Positions 1 to 8,098 of a stretch of 32,887 nt of DNA are shown in pieces (position 1 is the first letter of the stretch; every line of letters starts with the position of its first letter). A model generated the notes under the pieces. That model searched no databases, was not told the DNA's origin, and saw only the letters and a program-made list of their open reading frames with translations. Both the position numbers and the translations under genes were made by a program. The stretch is from Bdellovibrionia bacterium (GTDB lineage: Bacteria; Bdellovibrionota; Bdellovibrionia; Bdellovibrionales; JAGQZY01). The stretch spans positions 1-32,887 of the forward strand of contig JAUHWN010000030.1 in NCBI GenBank assembly GCA_030424665.1, read 5' to 3'.

Positions 1-20
1 ATGTCGACGAGATTCTTGGG

Positions 21-1121
21 CTATTTAAGCTGAGTAAAGAGTTCAACAAGCTTTTTTGACTCTTGCTCCCAATTATACTCTTCCAAAATTGCTTTCCGCC
101 CATTCTGCCCCATTAAGGTGAGCTCTTCAGGGCTTTTTAGCATCGATGCCACTTCTTCTCCTATTGCCCTCGAAGACAGAGGGTCAACGGACCTACCACA
201 ACCAAGCCCCTCTAAAATGGGCTTCCAGGCCGGGAAATTTGAACCAAGAATAGGTACCTGAGCTGACATATACTCAAACAATTTATTGGGCATTGATTGG
301 TCGTGGTTCGGACCCGGGTGAAAAAGTACTAATCCCAACTGACTCTCGCGAAGATAGTCAAACATCTTCTTTCGCTCAAGTAACCCTAGATATTTCACTC
401 GCCCCCAATTCCCCGTCGCTTTACAGCTCGCCATCAGTTCGGCGGACTCGAAGTTACCAGCGAGAACTAACTCATATTCGTCGGGCCAATATTTTATGGA
501 CTCAACCATTTCTAAAGCACCCCGCCTTTTACTTATGTTACCGCCGTAAAATACTTGTTTTTTTCTTTCTTGGAACGGAATCGGCTCCGGCATCGTAGTT
601 AGCTTCGGAAAGTTTCTTAAAGGATATATTCGGCTCGAATTAAATTCTTCAGCAATTTTGGGGGTCGCCGTAAGAATTCCATCAAAGAATTTAGCCGCTG
701 TTCTTTGAAAATTACCAATGGAAAACGAAAGCAACTTTCGACTCCAAGGAGGCAAGTACTCTTTAGTTAAGATATCGTCTGCTAAGCTTTCATGAACATC
801 ATATACAACTTTAAATCCTAAAATTTTCAATACAAGTCCAACCGGAATAAGTTCAGAGTCGTGGAATTCAATGACATCTGCTTTAGACTTGTAGGCTTTT
901 ATTCCAACTCGAAAGGAAGTCGTCAGCATTCTCTCAATTCGCCCCTTTGGGACAACGACCGGTTCAATTTTTACTTTTTGCTCGCCCTGATTCATCAGGT
1001 TTTTTTTAGTTGGAACAACAAAAACTAACTCAGCGCCCATGCTATCCACTAATGTTTCAGCTTGCTTAATTATTCGAACGTCATTATCAGGGTGAACAGA
1101 GGACATTTGACAAATTTTCAC
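21..1121 (-). CDS. Family 4-like glycosyltransferase (GT-B fold), GTG start
   Basis: Probably a cytoplasmic, membrane-associated retaining glycosyltransferase that adds one sugar to the lipid-linked repeat unit; donor and acceptor are unknown. The first strand KICQMSSVHP, the YDVHE segment and the C-terminal PNKLFEYMSAQVPIL block, which holds the nucleotide-sugar-binding glutamate region, are typical of GT4 enzymes. The ORF track starts 11 codons earlier at a TTG. I prefer the GTG at 1121: an AAGGA lies 7 nt before it, it follows the upstream stop by 4 nt, and it begins exactly at the first beta strand. It is the last gene of a minus-strand run after wzy-like and wzz-like genes. The product of about 366 residues is full length for the family. 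Family assignment is firm; specificity is not. Confidence 0.85.
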   Translation of the reverse strand: MKICQMSSVHPDNDVRIIKQAETLVDSMGAELVFVVPTKKNLMNQGEQKVKIEPVVVPKGRIERMLTTSFRVGIKAYKSKADVIEFHDSELIPVGLVLKILGFKVVYDVHESLADDILTKEYLPPWSRKLLSFSIGNFQRTAAKFFDGILTATPKIAEEFNSSRIYPLRNFPKLTTMPEPIPFQERKKQVFYGGNISKRRGALEMVESIKYWPDEYELVLAGNFESAELMASCKATGNWGRVKYLGLLERKKMFDYLRESQLGLVLFHPGPNHDQSMPNKLFEYMSAQVPILGSNFPAWKPILEGLGCGRSVDPLSSRAIGEEVASMLKSPEELTLMGQNGRKAILEEYNWEQESKKLVELFTQLK

Positions 1122-1125
1122 CGAC

Positions 1126-1761
1126 CTATCCTTCTTTCGCAAAAAATCGAACAATCAACAGATAGCTCATCGAGATAATTAAACTAAAAACGAGGGCAAA
1201 TAAAAAATAGACAGGAAAAGATAATCTTACTTGGAGAGGTTCAGAGGATTCACCGACGACAATTCGGGTTCCATAAGACGAGGGCCCTAGGTAAGATTGA
1301 AGGCTCATAAAATCTTCTTTGTTAAACCCAAGAGCTCTAACCAAGTCGCTTTCTTTTTTCAAAAAACTGGCGAGATAAGATTTCTGCTCGTCCATCAACT
1401 CCCTATGTCTCTTGAAGAATTTCTCACTCAGAAGTTTTCGAGTTTCGATCAACTCCTGGGGAGAGCTGCCGTTGAGCCAAATTGCTATCAGATAATCCTT
1501 TTCGCTTTTGATTCTTACTTTGAAATCCAGATCTCGTTTTTCTCGTAATTCATTTAAAATTTGCTGCTCAAATACTCCAGGTCTAACTATCGGAGTCTCA
1601 TTGTTGTAATGCCCTATTTCAAAGACAAAGTAGAGTCGATAACGACTGTTTTGAAATACCTGAAGAGCCAAAAGAGCTATTAAGGACAAACCAAACAATA
1701 CGAGCGAAGATTTCGCAAAAGGAGTCTTTTTGACTATTTCAATAAAGCCTCTACTCGTCAC
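1126..1761 (-). CDS. Short Wzz-like chain-length regulator (polysaccharide co-polymerase)
   Basis: Likely an inner-membrane protein controlling polymer length with the Wzy-like polymerase encoded just upstream. It has one hydrophobic segment near the N-terminus (SSLVLFGLSLIALLALQVFQ), a charged, mostly helical periplasmic region of about 140 residues, and a second hydrophobic segment near the C-terminus preceded by prolines (EPLQVRLSFP). This two-helix layout is that of Wzz-type co-polymerases, although at about 211 residues it is short for them and there is no kinase domain. The track start is a TTG at 1788. A GTG at 1761 has AGGAG six nt before it and is preferred; it overlaps the wzy-like stop by 11 nt. 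The call rests on topology and position, since no diagnostic motif was recognised. An unrelated two-TM protein is possible. Confidence 0.55.
   Translation of the reverse strand: MTSRGFIEIVKKTPFAKSSLVLFGLSLIALLALQVFQNSRYRLYFVFEIGHYNNETPIVRPGVFEQQILNELREKRDLDFKVRIKSEKDYLIAIWLNGSSPQELIETRKLLSEKFFKRHRELMDEQKSYLASFLKKESDLVRALGFNKEDFMSLQSYLGPSSYGTRIVVGESSEPLQVRLSFPVYFLFALVFSLIISMSYLLIVRFFAKEG
1129..1133 (-). promoter_or_regulatory. Ribosome binding site that decides the GT4 start
   Basis: AAGGA on the minus strand lies 7 nt before the GTG at 1121 and sits inside the last codons of the wzz-like gene. The TTG start used by the ORF track has no comparable site, so translation of this GT is probably coupled to the gene before it. 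Confidence 0.6.
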
Positions 1762-3130
1762 TGGTGACTCCTGTTTTTTGAAGGACAAATCTTAATACAA
1801 AGTACCCGAATGCCAGCAATATGACAAAAGCTGTTTTTTGATCAAATACAAAAGACCCAATTCCGGTCTCAGCGATTTTAATAAAGTGGGTACTCGACCA
1901 TGCAATAACGGCAATGGCTAAACAATTGACTCCAAGAAGCCCCAAAAACCGAGATAAACAGCAAATGAGAAAACCCACAATAAAAGAAATGACACACACT
2001 CCTAGGGCTCCAAAATTTGCAAAAAGTTCGGCCCAATACGGCCCAGGCGCTGAACCGACTACCTTTGCCTCTGAGTATCTCGAATTCATAAAGCTCTTGG
2101 TTTCGATCGGCAATAGTACCGGTTCGAACGGAAAAAAACCGCGCGGGTTGGGCAAAGTTCTCCCCTCGAGATAGCCTTTATCCATTTGAGCCAGTTCTAC
2201 TTGAAAGTAAGCGACAGCCGGGGCTCCGATCGTAATTCTCTGACCTATCGACCTTAGGTAGTCAAACGGCGTATATCGATCCGTTTTCATAGTTAGACTT
2301 ACTAAACCTACGACTATAAAAAAGCCGCCAACTCCTAGGATAACTGAAAGCCCTCGAGATAAATTTAACCACCTGTTAGTGCTTAAGAGTATTTTCAATG
2401 TGACAACCATGCCAATTGAAAACCAAACAAATGGAGCTTTTTCCCCAGTAACGAAACTAGCGAAGACTACTGTTACAAGAATAAGAGGAAGAAGAACTAA
2501 ACTCCTTCTGCTTTTTTCTGAAAAATATAAAGCGATCCAGAAAAAACAACTGAAAAAAAGAATGTCATGAAAGAACATTTCGAAATAGTGATACGGCAGA
2601 ATACCTGCATAGTTATTTGTAGCATCACTCCTTGAAATAGAAAATTGATCACTATGTCCCATTACGGCTTCCACAATCGGAATTGTCTCTAAACTAAAAA
2701 GGTATATAGAAAATATTAAAGCCGAGAACAAAAATAGAGCTATTCCAAAGGTAAAATCAAAATTATTTTTTTGCGGAAATTTCTTTAACTCAGTCAAAAA
2801 GGCAAACCGTTTACGATCCACCTGCAAAAGTCGACAGGTAAAAACCCCTACGCCATAAAAAAGTAACGAAAGACTCGAAATCAAAGCTACAAACAAGATT
2901 TTACTTTCGTCATCGATTCCAAGGTAATGAAAATGATAATGACTGTATCCAAAATAAAGAGGAATGAAGCCTATGTGCGCGACCATAAAGCAATAGAGAT
3001 GAACCCAGAAAGGCAAATTAAATCGCTCCTCCTCCATATTAGTAACTCCGCGGACTCGAGACAAAAGAAGGCAAATGGCTGAGACAGCAAGAAACGAAAG
3101 TACGAATAGGAAGGATTCTATGAACTCCAT
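1751..3130 (-). CDS. wzy: Wzy-type O-antigen/oligosaccharide repeat-unit polymerase
   Basis: Polytopic inner-membrane protein of 459 residues with about ten or more hydrophobic segments, beginning with one in the first 25 residues, which supports the ATG start. It probably joins lipid-linked repeat units on the periplasmic face. The central GEKAPFVWFSIG segment, a long loop containing GRTLPNPRGFFPFEP, and the late block YWAELFANFGALGV resemble O-antigen polymerases, where a loop is followed by an aromatic-Glu-Leu-Asn-Phe-Gly segment. It heads the minus-strand run wzy-wzz-GT, and Wzx is encoded across the divergent promoter region. Wzy proteins are poorly conserved, so the call rests on topology, this local resemblance and neighbours. 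A ligase-type membrane enzyme is the main alternative. Confidence 0.75.
   Translation of the reverse strand: MEFIESFLFVLSFLAVSAICLLLSRVRGVTNMEEERFNLPFWVHLYCFMVAHIGFIPLYFGYSHYHFHYLGIDDESKILFVALISSLSLLFYGVGVFTCRLLQVDRKRFAFLTELKKFPQKNNFDFTFGIALFLFSALIFSIYLFSLETIPIVEAVMGHSDQFSISRSDATNNYAGILPYHYFEMFFHDILFFSCFFWIALYFSEKSRRSLVLLPLILVTVVFASFVTGEKAPFVWFSIGMVVTLKILLSTNRWLNLSRGLSVILGVGGFFIVVGLVSLTMKTDRYTPFDYLRSIGQRITIGAPAVAYFQVELAQMDKGYLEGRTLPNPRGFFPFEPVLLPIETKSFMNSRYSEAKVVGSAPGPYWAELFANFGALGVCVISFIVGFLICCLSRFLGLLGVNCLAIAVIAWSSTHFIKIAETGIGSFVFDQKTAFVILLAFGYFVLRFVLQKTGVTSDE
1768..1772 (-). promoter_or_regulatory. Ribosome binding site for the wzz-like gene
   Basis: AGGAG (minus strand) lies six nt before the GTG at 1761, inside the end of the wzy-like gene. 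It argues for this start over the upstream TTG at 1788. Confidence 0.55.
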
Positions 3131-3324
3131 AAGCAGACAAAAATATTCTCAGCTAAACGATTAATTTTAAACTCATTTGCTACCATTTTCGCTTCTATCG
3201 CGCAAGGTGGCAAAGCTCGCTACTCCCCTGTTAATCAGAACATTCTGCCATTTTCGCCAAATATGCGGTAGACATATGTCTGAAAAATAGATTACCTGAA
3301 GCACTACCGGTAAGGAGACAATCA
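3131..3324. promoter_or_regulatory. Divergent intergenic region between the wzy-like and first amidotransferase genes
   Basis: These 194 bases separate the left minus-strand operon from the plus-strand amidination operon and so should contain promoters for both. I could not identify a convincing -35/-10 pair on either strand. The right end holds a good ribosome binding site for the amidotransferase. A 12-base palindrome at 3270-3281 is noted under rejected items, as it is expected by chance. No coding potential was seen. Confidence 0.45.
3312..3317 (+). promoter_or_regulatory. Ribosome binding site fixing the GTG start of amidotransferase A
   Basis: AAGGAG lies seven nt before the GTG at 3325, near-ideal spacing. 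It supports the non-ATG start and a protein with a 30-residue extension before the first zinc-type cysteine pair. Confidence 0.7.
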
Positions 3325-4524
3325 GTGGAGAAAGAAACTCGGGCTTCATTTGAACTTAATCAAACTCAGGAATCCAAGGTAAGTTCTAAAGGCGAAACGC
3401 TGTCTCACTCAAAATACCAAATTTGTACCAAATGCATCATGGACACAACTGATCCATTGATCGAATTTGATGATAAGGGCGTATGCAGCCATTGCCATCA
3501 CTGGGATCAAGTTCAAGAAAAACAATACTTTACTGGTGCTGATGGAGAATCTAGGTTCTCCAAGATCGTAAGCAAAATAAAGTCTGAAACTAGTGGCGAC
3601 ACCTATGACTGTATTCTTGGGCTAAGTGGTGGTGTTGATAGCACTTATGTTGCTTACCTAACAGAGAAACACGGGCTGAATGCACTCGCTGTTCACATGG
3701 ATAGTGGCTGGAACTCAGAACTGGCTGTAAAAAACATTGAAAATATAATCAAAAAATTAAATTTCGACCTCTTTACTCATGTAATCGATTGGGACGAAAT
3801 GAGAGATCTTCAGCTATCTTATTTTAAAGCTGGAGTAGCCAACTGCGATGTACCTACAGACCATGCTATAACCGCAATACTCTACAAATTAGCAGAAGAA
3901 AAAGGTATCAAATACATAATGAGCGGTTCGAATCTGGCAACAGAATGCATACTTCCTTTTTCTTGGGGATACGATGCTAAGGACTCTATCAATTTAAAAG
4001 CAATTCAAAAAAAATTCGGAACATTAAAACTAAAAAACTATCCCTCTCGAAGCTTCTATAAAACTTATATTCATGACGCTTATTTGAGTCGATTTACAAC
4101 GATTCGCCCCCTCAACTTTATTGACTACAATAAAGAAGATGCAATGGCGATAATCAAAAAAGAACTCGATTGGAGAGAGTACGGGGGAAAGCATTATGAG
4201 TCCGTTTTTACCCGTTTTTTCCAAGGCTACTATTTACCGAACAAGCATGGTTTCGACAAGAAAAGAGCCCATCTCGCAAGTTTAATTCAATCAGGTCAAC
4301 TGAGCAGAGATGAGGCACTTAAAAAGATGGAATTATCAGATTACCCCGAAGATTTGATGCTTCAAGATAGAGAATTTATCGCCAAAAAGTTAGGCTTATC
4401 AGTCACCGAATTCGAAACCATAATGGATGGCCCTAAAAGGGAGTTCTCAGATTTTCCATCAGCGTACCCCTACCTACAGTTTTTAAGAAAATTGAAATCT
4501 TTGCTTCGACCATCAAAATCCTAA
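3325..4524 (+). CDS. wbpG: N-acetyl sugar amidotransferase, WbpG/PseA family (copy A)
   Basis: Cytoplasmic enzyme of 399 residues that should convert a sugar N-acetyl group to an acetamidino group, using ATP and ammonia supplied by HisH/HisF. Two cysteine pairs at about residues 34/37 and 54/57 (CTKCIMD, CSHC) form a zinc-type site. The ATP pyrophosphatase loop SGGVDS is at 101-106, followed by HMDSGWNSELAV, as in WbpG of Pseudomonas aeruginosa and PseA of Campylobacter. The GTG start is supported by a strong ribosome binding site. Its partners hisH and hisF lie 3 kb downstream on the same strand, separated by a GT4 and wzx, and wbpA/B/D-like genes follow. The substrate is therefore plausibly a UDP-di-N-acetyl-hexuronic acid. 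The family is secure; the exact sugar is inferred. Confidence 0.9.
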   Translation: MEKETRASFELNQTQESKVSSKGETLSHSKYQICTKCIMDTTDPLIEFDDKGVCSHCHHWDQVQEKQYFTGADGESRFSKIVSKIKSETSGDTYDCILGLSGGVDSTYVAYLTEKHGLNALAVHMDSGWNSELAVKNIENIIKKLNFDLFTHVIDWDEMRDLQLSYFKAGVANCDVPTDHAITAILYKLAEEKGIKYIMSGSNLATECILPFSWGYDAKDSINLKAIQKKFGTLKLKNYPSRSFYKTYIHDAYLSRFTTIRPLNFIDYNKEDAMAIIKKELDWREYGGKHYESVFTRFFQGYYLPNKHGFDKKRAHLASLIQSGQLSRDEALKKMELSDYPEDLMLQDREFIAKKLGLSVTEFETIMDGPKREFSDFPSAYPYLQFLRKLKSLLRPSKS

Positions 4525-4733
4525 GAAAGAGCTACGACCCAGCACGCCAAGAGTTGATGCGTCACATTAATTACTGATTTCACACCCTAGTTTTGAGGTG
4601 ATATCGACTCAATACTCAATCATTTCTGGCCCGGGCCGAAGATTTGGGTTAAGTTTTTTATGAACTAAAAAAATTAACGCCAGTTAGAGTTTAAATATTG
4701 GAGAGGCCTAAACTCCAATCTTGAAATAGTATA
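4525..4733. other. Intergenic gap of 209 bases before the GT4 gene
   Basis: The longest gene-free stretch in the window. No ORF or RNA gene was recognised. It includes a GC palindrome (ggcccgggcc, 4628-4637), an AT-rich stretch before the next gene, and a small inverted repeat listed separately. An internal promoter for the GT4-wzx-hisHF part is plausible from the gap size, but no clear promoter hexamers were found. Confidence 0.4.
4697..4719 (+). repeat. Inverted repeat (7-bp stem, 9-nt loop) just before the GT4 start
   Basis: ATTGGAG and CTCCAAT pair perfectly around a 9-nt loop, ending 14 nt before the ATG at 4734. No normal ribosome binding site sits next to that ATG; the only purine-rich GGAGAGG is inside the hairpin, too far upstream to serve it directly. 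It could be a leader structure affecting translation. There is no T-run after it, so it is not a typical terminator. A stem this short can occur by chance. Confidence 0.25.
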
Positions 4734-5918
4734 ATGAAGACAAACTTACACTTAACCTTGACTCGTTTTGAATTTGAAAGCCGTGTTCTCAAAGAAACCG
4801 AGACTATTCTCAAGCACAAAATTTACGATAAAGTCCGAATACTAGCCCTCGGTGACTATGAAATTAAAAGCAGACAACACTTAGGGCGAAATCGATTTCT
4901 TCATCGACTCCGACTGAAAACCCGTGCTCTTCCAAAGGATATCTTTTCACAGTCGATAAAGTTCCTAGAGTTCTGGTTTATTGCCTTATTTTATACAAAA
5001 AATGTAAAAGCTGTTAACTGCCATAGCTTAGCCACCTTGCCAGTTGGAGCAACAATCAAGTTTTTGACTGGGGCTCACTTAATTTACGATCCACATGAAC
5101 TTGAAACAGAGGCCTCCGGACTCAAAGGTGTTAGAAAGCAACTTTCAAAAGTGTTCGAGAAGCTATTGATCCACTATTGCGATAAGGTCATTGTCGTAAG
5201 CTCTTCAATTGCTGATCATTATAAAGATGCTTATCATTTGCGAGAGAAGCCAATCACTCTTCTGAATTGCCCAAACTATCAAGAGTACACGCCATCAAGC
5301 GCACTTCAGGAGGCTCTGGGGCTCGCATCTACTGAAGAGATATTCCTTTATCAAGGAGGATTAGCACCAGGTCGAGGAATCCCTGACCTGCTCAAGGCAT
5401 TCTCTGACCCTCGCTTAGAGAATATGAATTTAGTATTTCTTGGCTACGGCCCCTTAGAAGAGGAAATATTGGGTGTCTCAAGAAATCACAAGAATATCCA
5501 TTTACTTCCCGCTGTACCTCCCGATCAGCTGCTAAAATACACTCGAAGCGCAACATACGGTTTATTTCTTTGTGAGAACACTTCGCTTTCTTATTATTAC
5601 TGTCTACCCAATAAACTTTTCGAGTACATTATGGCTGGCCTGCCACCAATAGTTACAGACCTCCCTGAAATGTCTCGAGTTATTAGCACCAACAACCTTG
5701 GAACGATCGTCAAAGGTGATGATTTGGTCGAAAAGTGTATCCAGTTGCTATTATCGGGTCACCTTAAGAAAAACAGAGACCTTTGGCATAAAAACTGTCT
5801 CGAATTCGCAAAAACATTAAATTGGCAAACCCAGGAGCAAAAACTCATATCGGAATTTCAGCACCTATGGACCCTCGACAGAGAAAGTAAATACAAACTT
5901 TCGGACAGCCCAACCTGA
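4734..5918 (+). CDS. Family 4-like glycosyltransferase (GT-B fold)
   Basis: A 394-residue GT, probably acting at the cytoplasmic membrane on the growing repeat unit. The middle block LIYDPHELETEASG, the KVIVVSSSIADHY strand-helix, the YQGGLAPGRGIPDLLKAF nucleotide-binding region and the C-terminal PNKLFEYIMAGLPPIV block are typical of GT4. It shares the PNKLFEY block with the GT at 21-1121, so the two are relatives within the family. It lies between amidotransferase A and wzx. The ATG lacks an obvious ribosome binding site and sits just after a small hairpin. N-terminal similarity to other GT4s is weak in the first 20 residues, so the start is a little uncertain. Donor sugar unknown. Confidence 0.85.
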   Translation: MKTNLHLTLTRFEFESRVLKETETILKHKIYDKVRILALGDYEIKSRQHLGRNRFLHRLRLKTRALPKDIFSQSIKFLEFWFIALFYTKNVKAVNCHSLATLPVGATIKFLTGAHLIYDPHELETEASGLKGVRKQLSKVFEKLLIHYCDKVIVVSSSIADHYKDAYHLREKPITLLNCPNYQEYTPSSALQEALGLASTEEIFLYQGGLAPGRGIPDLLKAFSDPRLENMNLVFLGYGPLEEEILGVSRNHKNIHLLPAVPPDQLLKYTRSATYGLFLCENTSLSYYYCLPNKLFEYIMAGLPPIVTDLPEMSRVISTNNLGTIVKGDDLVEKCIQLLLSGHLKKNRDLWHKNCLEFAKTLNWQTQEQKLISEFQHLWTLDRESKYKLSDSPT

Positions 5919-5972
5919 TCATAAATGTACCTGTTTTTACTTTTAATGGGACACAGTGTAAAAGCCTCTTTA

Positions 5973-5999
5973 TTGACCCCAAAAACTTTCTCGTAATAT
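5973..5999 (+). promoter_or_regulatory. Weak candidate promoter upstream of wzx
   Basis: TTGACC (one mismatch from the sigma-70 -35 hexamer) is followed after 15 nt by TAATAT; an alternative -10, TATTTA, lies at an 18-nt spacing. It falls in the 111-base gap before the GTG start of wzx. Neither arrangement is strong, so this is tentative. Confidence 0.2.
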
Positions 6000-6029
6000 T
6001 TAAAGAACTTCGAGAGTAGAGAGTAAATC

Positions 6030-7472
6030 GTGGAAACTAAAAATCCATTTAAAAATATGCTTGTTGTAGGTGGTGGCGGTTTTTTAGCCCAGCTTATCCA
6101 AGTAGCTTCTACTCCAATTATTACTCGCATCTACTCTCCCGAAGACTATGCAACATGGGCCATCCTAATCAGCGTTATCGCGATTTTTTCAGCAACAGCT
6201 ACGCTTCGATTTGAACTTGCCATTGTACTTCCCGACACCAAGGAATTAGCATCAAGTGTTTTCCTCCTTTCGCTCATAACTTCATTTGTGAGTGCAATAG
6301 TTTCCATTCCAATTATTTATCTTGCTGGACCAACTCTCGTTGGGATTAAGGAGACCGACATTATTTGGCAATGGACTTGGTCAATTCCGATATTAGTTTT
6401 TGTCAGCGGACTCTACCAAGCTTGCACCTACTGGTTCATCCGCGAGAAGTCTTTTAAAACGATCGCCTTTTTGGGAATTTGGTTAACTTTTGTTACAAGC
6501 CTTACACAGGTCACATATGGACTTGTCTACGAAGCCGATTCCCAGGGACTCATCCTAGGGACCTTACTTGGGCAATCTTGCATTGGAGTTGCAGGCGCTT
6601 ACTTGATTGTGAGAAGGGACGGCTGGCTTATTTTGAAAAGGTTTACAATTCCTGATTTGTTCAATTCGTTCAGAGTCTTCAGTACTTATCCGAAATACAT
6701 GACGCCCTATACGGTAATGGGCGTACTCCGTGAAAGACTCACTATTTTCTTTTTTAACTCTTTTGGGACCTCATTTGAGGTTGGTAAATATGCGTTTTCT
6801 GCGAGGATCGCGAACCTACCCGTTAACTTAGTATCAAATGGAGTGAGGCCAATTCTCTATCAGTCTGCATCCAATGAACCAAGTAAGGCGACTGAGGACT
6901 TGATCGTCAAAGTCTTAAATTTTATCGTCAGCTTTAGTATTCCAATTTGGATACTGGTTTTATTCGAGTCAGAAACAATATTTGCATTCGTATTTGGCGA
7001 GGACTGGAGAGATGCGGGAGTCTATGGAGCTCTGCTCTCGATACCGGCGATGATCCTTCTGGTTTCAAATTGGATGGACCGTCTCTTCGACGTCAATAAC
7101 AGACAAAGACTTGCCTTTGGAATGGAAGTCGTGTTTTCGATATTATCAATTTTCTCATTTCTTTTGGGTTACTATATCTGGGGCAATATTCTCGACGCTC
7201 TCATTGTTCAGGTCATAGTTTTAACTTGTTACTATTTGGTATGGCTTGTCGTTCTTTTTAAAATTGCCAATTTTTCCATGTTTAATTTGCTTAAACTAGG
7301 CCAGAAGTCTCTTTTACTGGGTCTCGGTTTTACTTTGTGCTTTTTAGCAATTAACTACTTCGCCAAAGACAACTGGGGACTCCTCATTTACGTCGCTATA
7401 ATTACTGGGTACTTTGTGATTTATTTAAGAAATCAAAATTTTATAATTAATATGTTAGTGAGAAACCGATGA
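6030..7472 (+). CDS. wzx: Wzx-type polysaccharide flippase
   Basis: A 480-residue polytopic protein with roughly twelve or more hydrophobic segments, belonging to the MATE-like polysaccharide transporter superfamily. It should move undecaprenyl-diphosphate-linked repeat units to the periplasmic leaflet for the Wzy-like polymerase. The N-terminus is diagnostic: a glycine-rich first helix (VVGGGGFLAQLIQ), then TPIITRIYSPEDYATW, matching the conserved R-x-Y-x-P-x-D/E-Y segment of Wzx/RfbX proteins, and RFELAIVLP in the second helix. GTG start with a modest GAGAG about 8 nt before. The last codons overlap the hisH-like start by four bases, tying its translation to the amidination genes. Confidence 0.9.
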   Translation: METKNPFKNMLVVGGGGFLAQLIQVASTPIITRIYSPEDYATWAILISVIAIFSATATLRFELAIVLPDTKELASSVFLLSLITSFVSAIVSIPIIYLAGPTLVGIKETDIIWQWTWSIPILVFVSGLYQACTYWFIREKSFKTIAFLGIWLTFVTSLTQVTYGLVYEADSQGLILGTLLGQSCIGVAGAYLIVRRDGWLILKRFTIPDLFNSFRVFSTYPKYMTPYTVMGVLRERLTIFFFNSFGTSFEVGKYAFSARIANLPVNLVSNGVRPILYQSASNEPSKATEDLIVKVLNFIVSFSIPIWILVLFESETIFAFVFGEDWRDAGVYGALLSIPAMILLVSNWMDRLFDVNNRQRLAFGMEVVFSILSIFSFLLGYYIWGNILDALIVQVIVLTCYYLVWLVVLFKIANFSMFNLLKLGQKSLLLGLGFTLCFLAINYFAKDNWGLLIYVAIITGYFVIYLRNQNFIINMLVRNR

Positions 7473-8098
7473 TTCATATTATCGACTATGAAATGGGCAA
7501 TCTTGGCTCTATACAAAATATGCTTAAAAAGTTGGGAGCACCCTCTGTAGTAACCTCGTCCCCCGATGAAATTCTAAAAGCTAAGCAGTTAATACTCCCT
7601 GGTGTGGGGGGCTTTTTTAAAGGCATGGATCAGCTCGCTAAACTCAATTTAATTCAGCCCCTTAAAGAAAAGGCTCAAGACCCGGAATCGCACCTTCTGG
7701 GCATCTGTCTCGGAATGCAGCTCCTTACGGACTACTCAGAGGAAGGCGACAGAGAAGGCCTCGGAATTATTTCGGCAAAAACAATTCGCTTTCAATTTGA
7801 GGGTGATCAAAAGCGATTAAAGGTTCCTCATATCGGATGGAACTTCATCGACGTTCAAAAAGAAAATCCTTATTTCCCAATATATGAAAAGGAGAATCGA
7901 TATTATTTCGTTCATTCCTACCACGTTCAGGTCGAAAATAATGAAGATTGCCTTGCTCGATCAGAATATGGAATCGAGTTTGACTCCATAATTCAAAGGG
8001 GAAACAATTTGGGCGCTCAATTTCATCCTGAAAAAAGTCATAAATTTGGAATCGCATTTTTCAAAAGATGGCTCAAAGAAACAGGAGCCCTCCAATGA
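7469..8098 (+). CDS. hisH: HisH-like glutamine amidotransferase for sugar amidination (copy A)
   Basis: Class I glutaminase of 209 residues that releases ammonia from glutamine for delivery via the HisF-like partner to the WbpG-type amidotransferase. The PGVGGFFKGM oxyanion strand, the nucleophile elbow GICLGMQ (Cys80) and the QFHPEKS pair (His186, Glu188) complete the catalytic triad. It overlaps wzx by ATGA at the 5' end and the hisF-like gene by ATGA at the 3' end. No other histidine-biosynthesis genes are present, so this is the polysaccharide-locus paralogue (as with P. aeruginosa HisH2), not the histidine-pathway enzyme. The assignment to sugar amidination is by context and is well precedented. 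Confidence 0.9.
   Translation: MIHIIDYEMGNLGSIQNMLKKLGAPSVVTSSPDEILKAKQLILPGVGGFFKGMDQLAKLNLIQPLKEKAQDPESHLLGICLGMQLLTDYSEEGDREGLGIISAKTIRFQFEGDQKRLKVPHIGWNFIDVQKENPYFPIYEKENRYYFVHSYHVQVENNEDCLARSEYGIEFDSIIQRGNNLGAQFHPEKSHKFGIAFFKRWLKETGALQ
8083..8087 (+). promoter_or_regulatory. Ribosome binding site for hisF-like gene A
   Basis: AGGAG lies seven nt before the first of three consecutive ATG codons (8095, 8098, 8101). The ORF-track start at 8068 (read as MAQRNRSPP) has no such site and would lengthen the protein beyond the family start. Confidence 0.65.

Noticed and set aside
3270-3281. Perfect 12-base palindrome AGACATATGTCT upstream of amidotransferase A, as a regulator site
   Set aside because: About eight perfect 12-base palindromes are expected by chance in a window this long (32887/4096). 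A second one upstream of wbpA (8932-8943, TAGATATATCTA) does not share its sequence or spacing.
4628-4637. GGCCCGGGCC palindrome as a terminator
   Set aside because: A palindrome without a loop and without a following T-run cannot form a normal intrinsic terminator.
8068-8094. Upstream start (MAQRNRSPP) of hisF-like A given by the ORF track
   Set aside because: No ribosome binding site; AGGAG with correct spacing serves the ATG at 8095, and family proteins begin just before RIIP.
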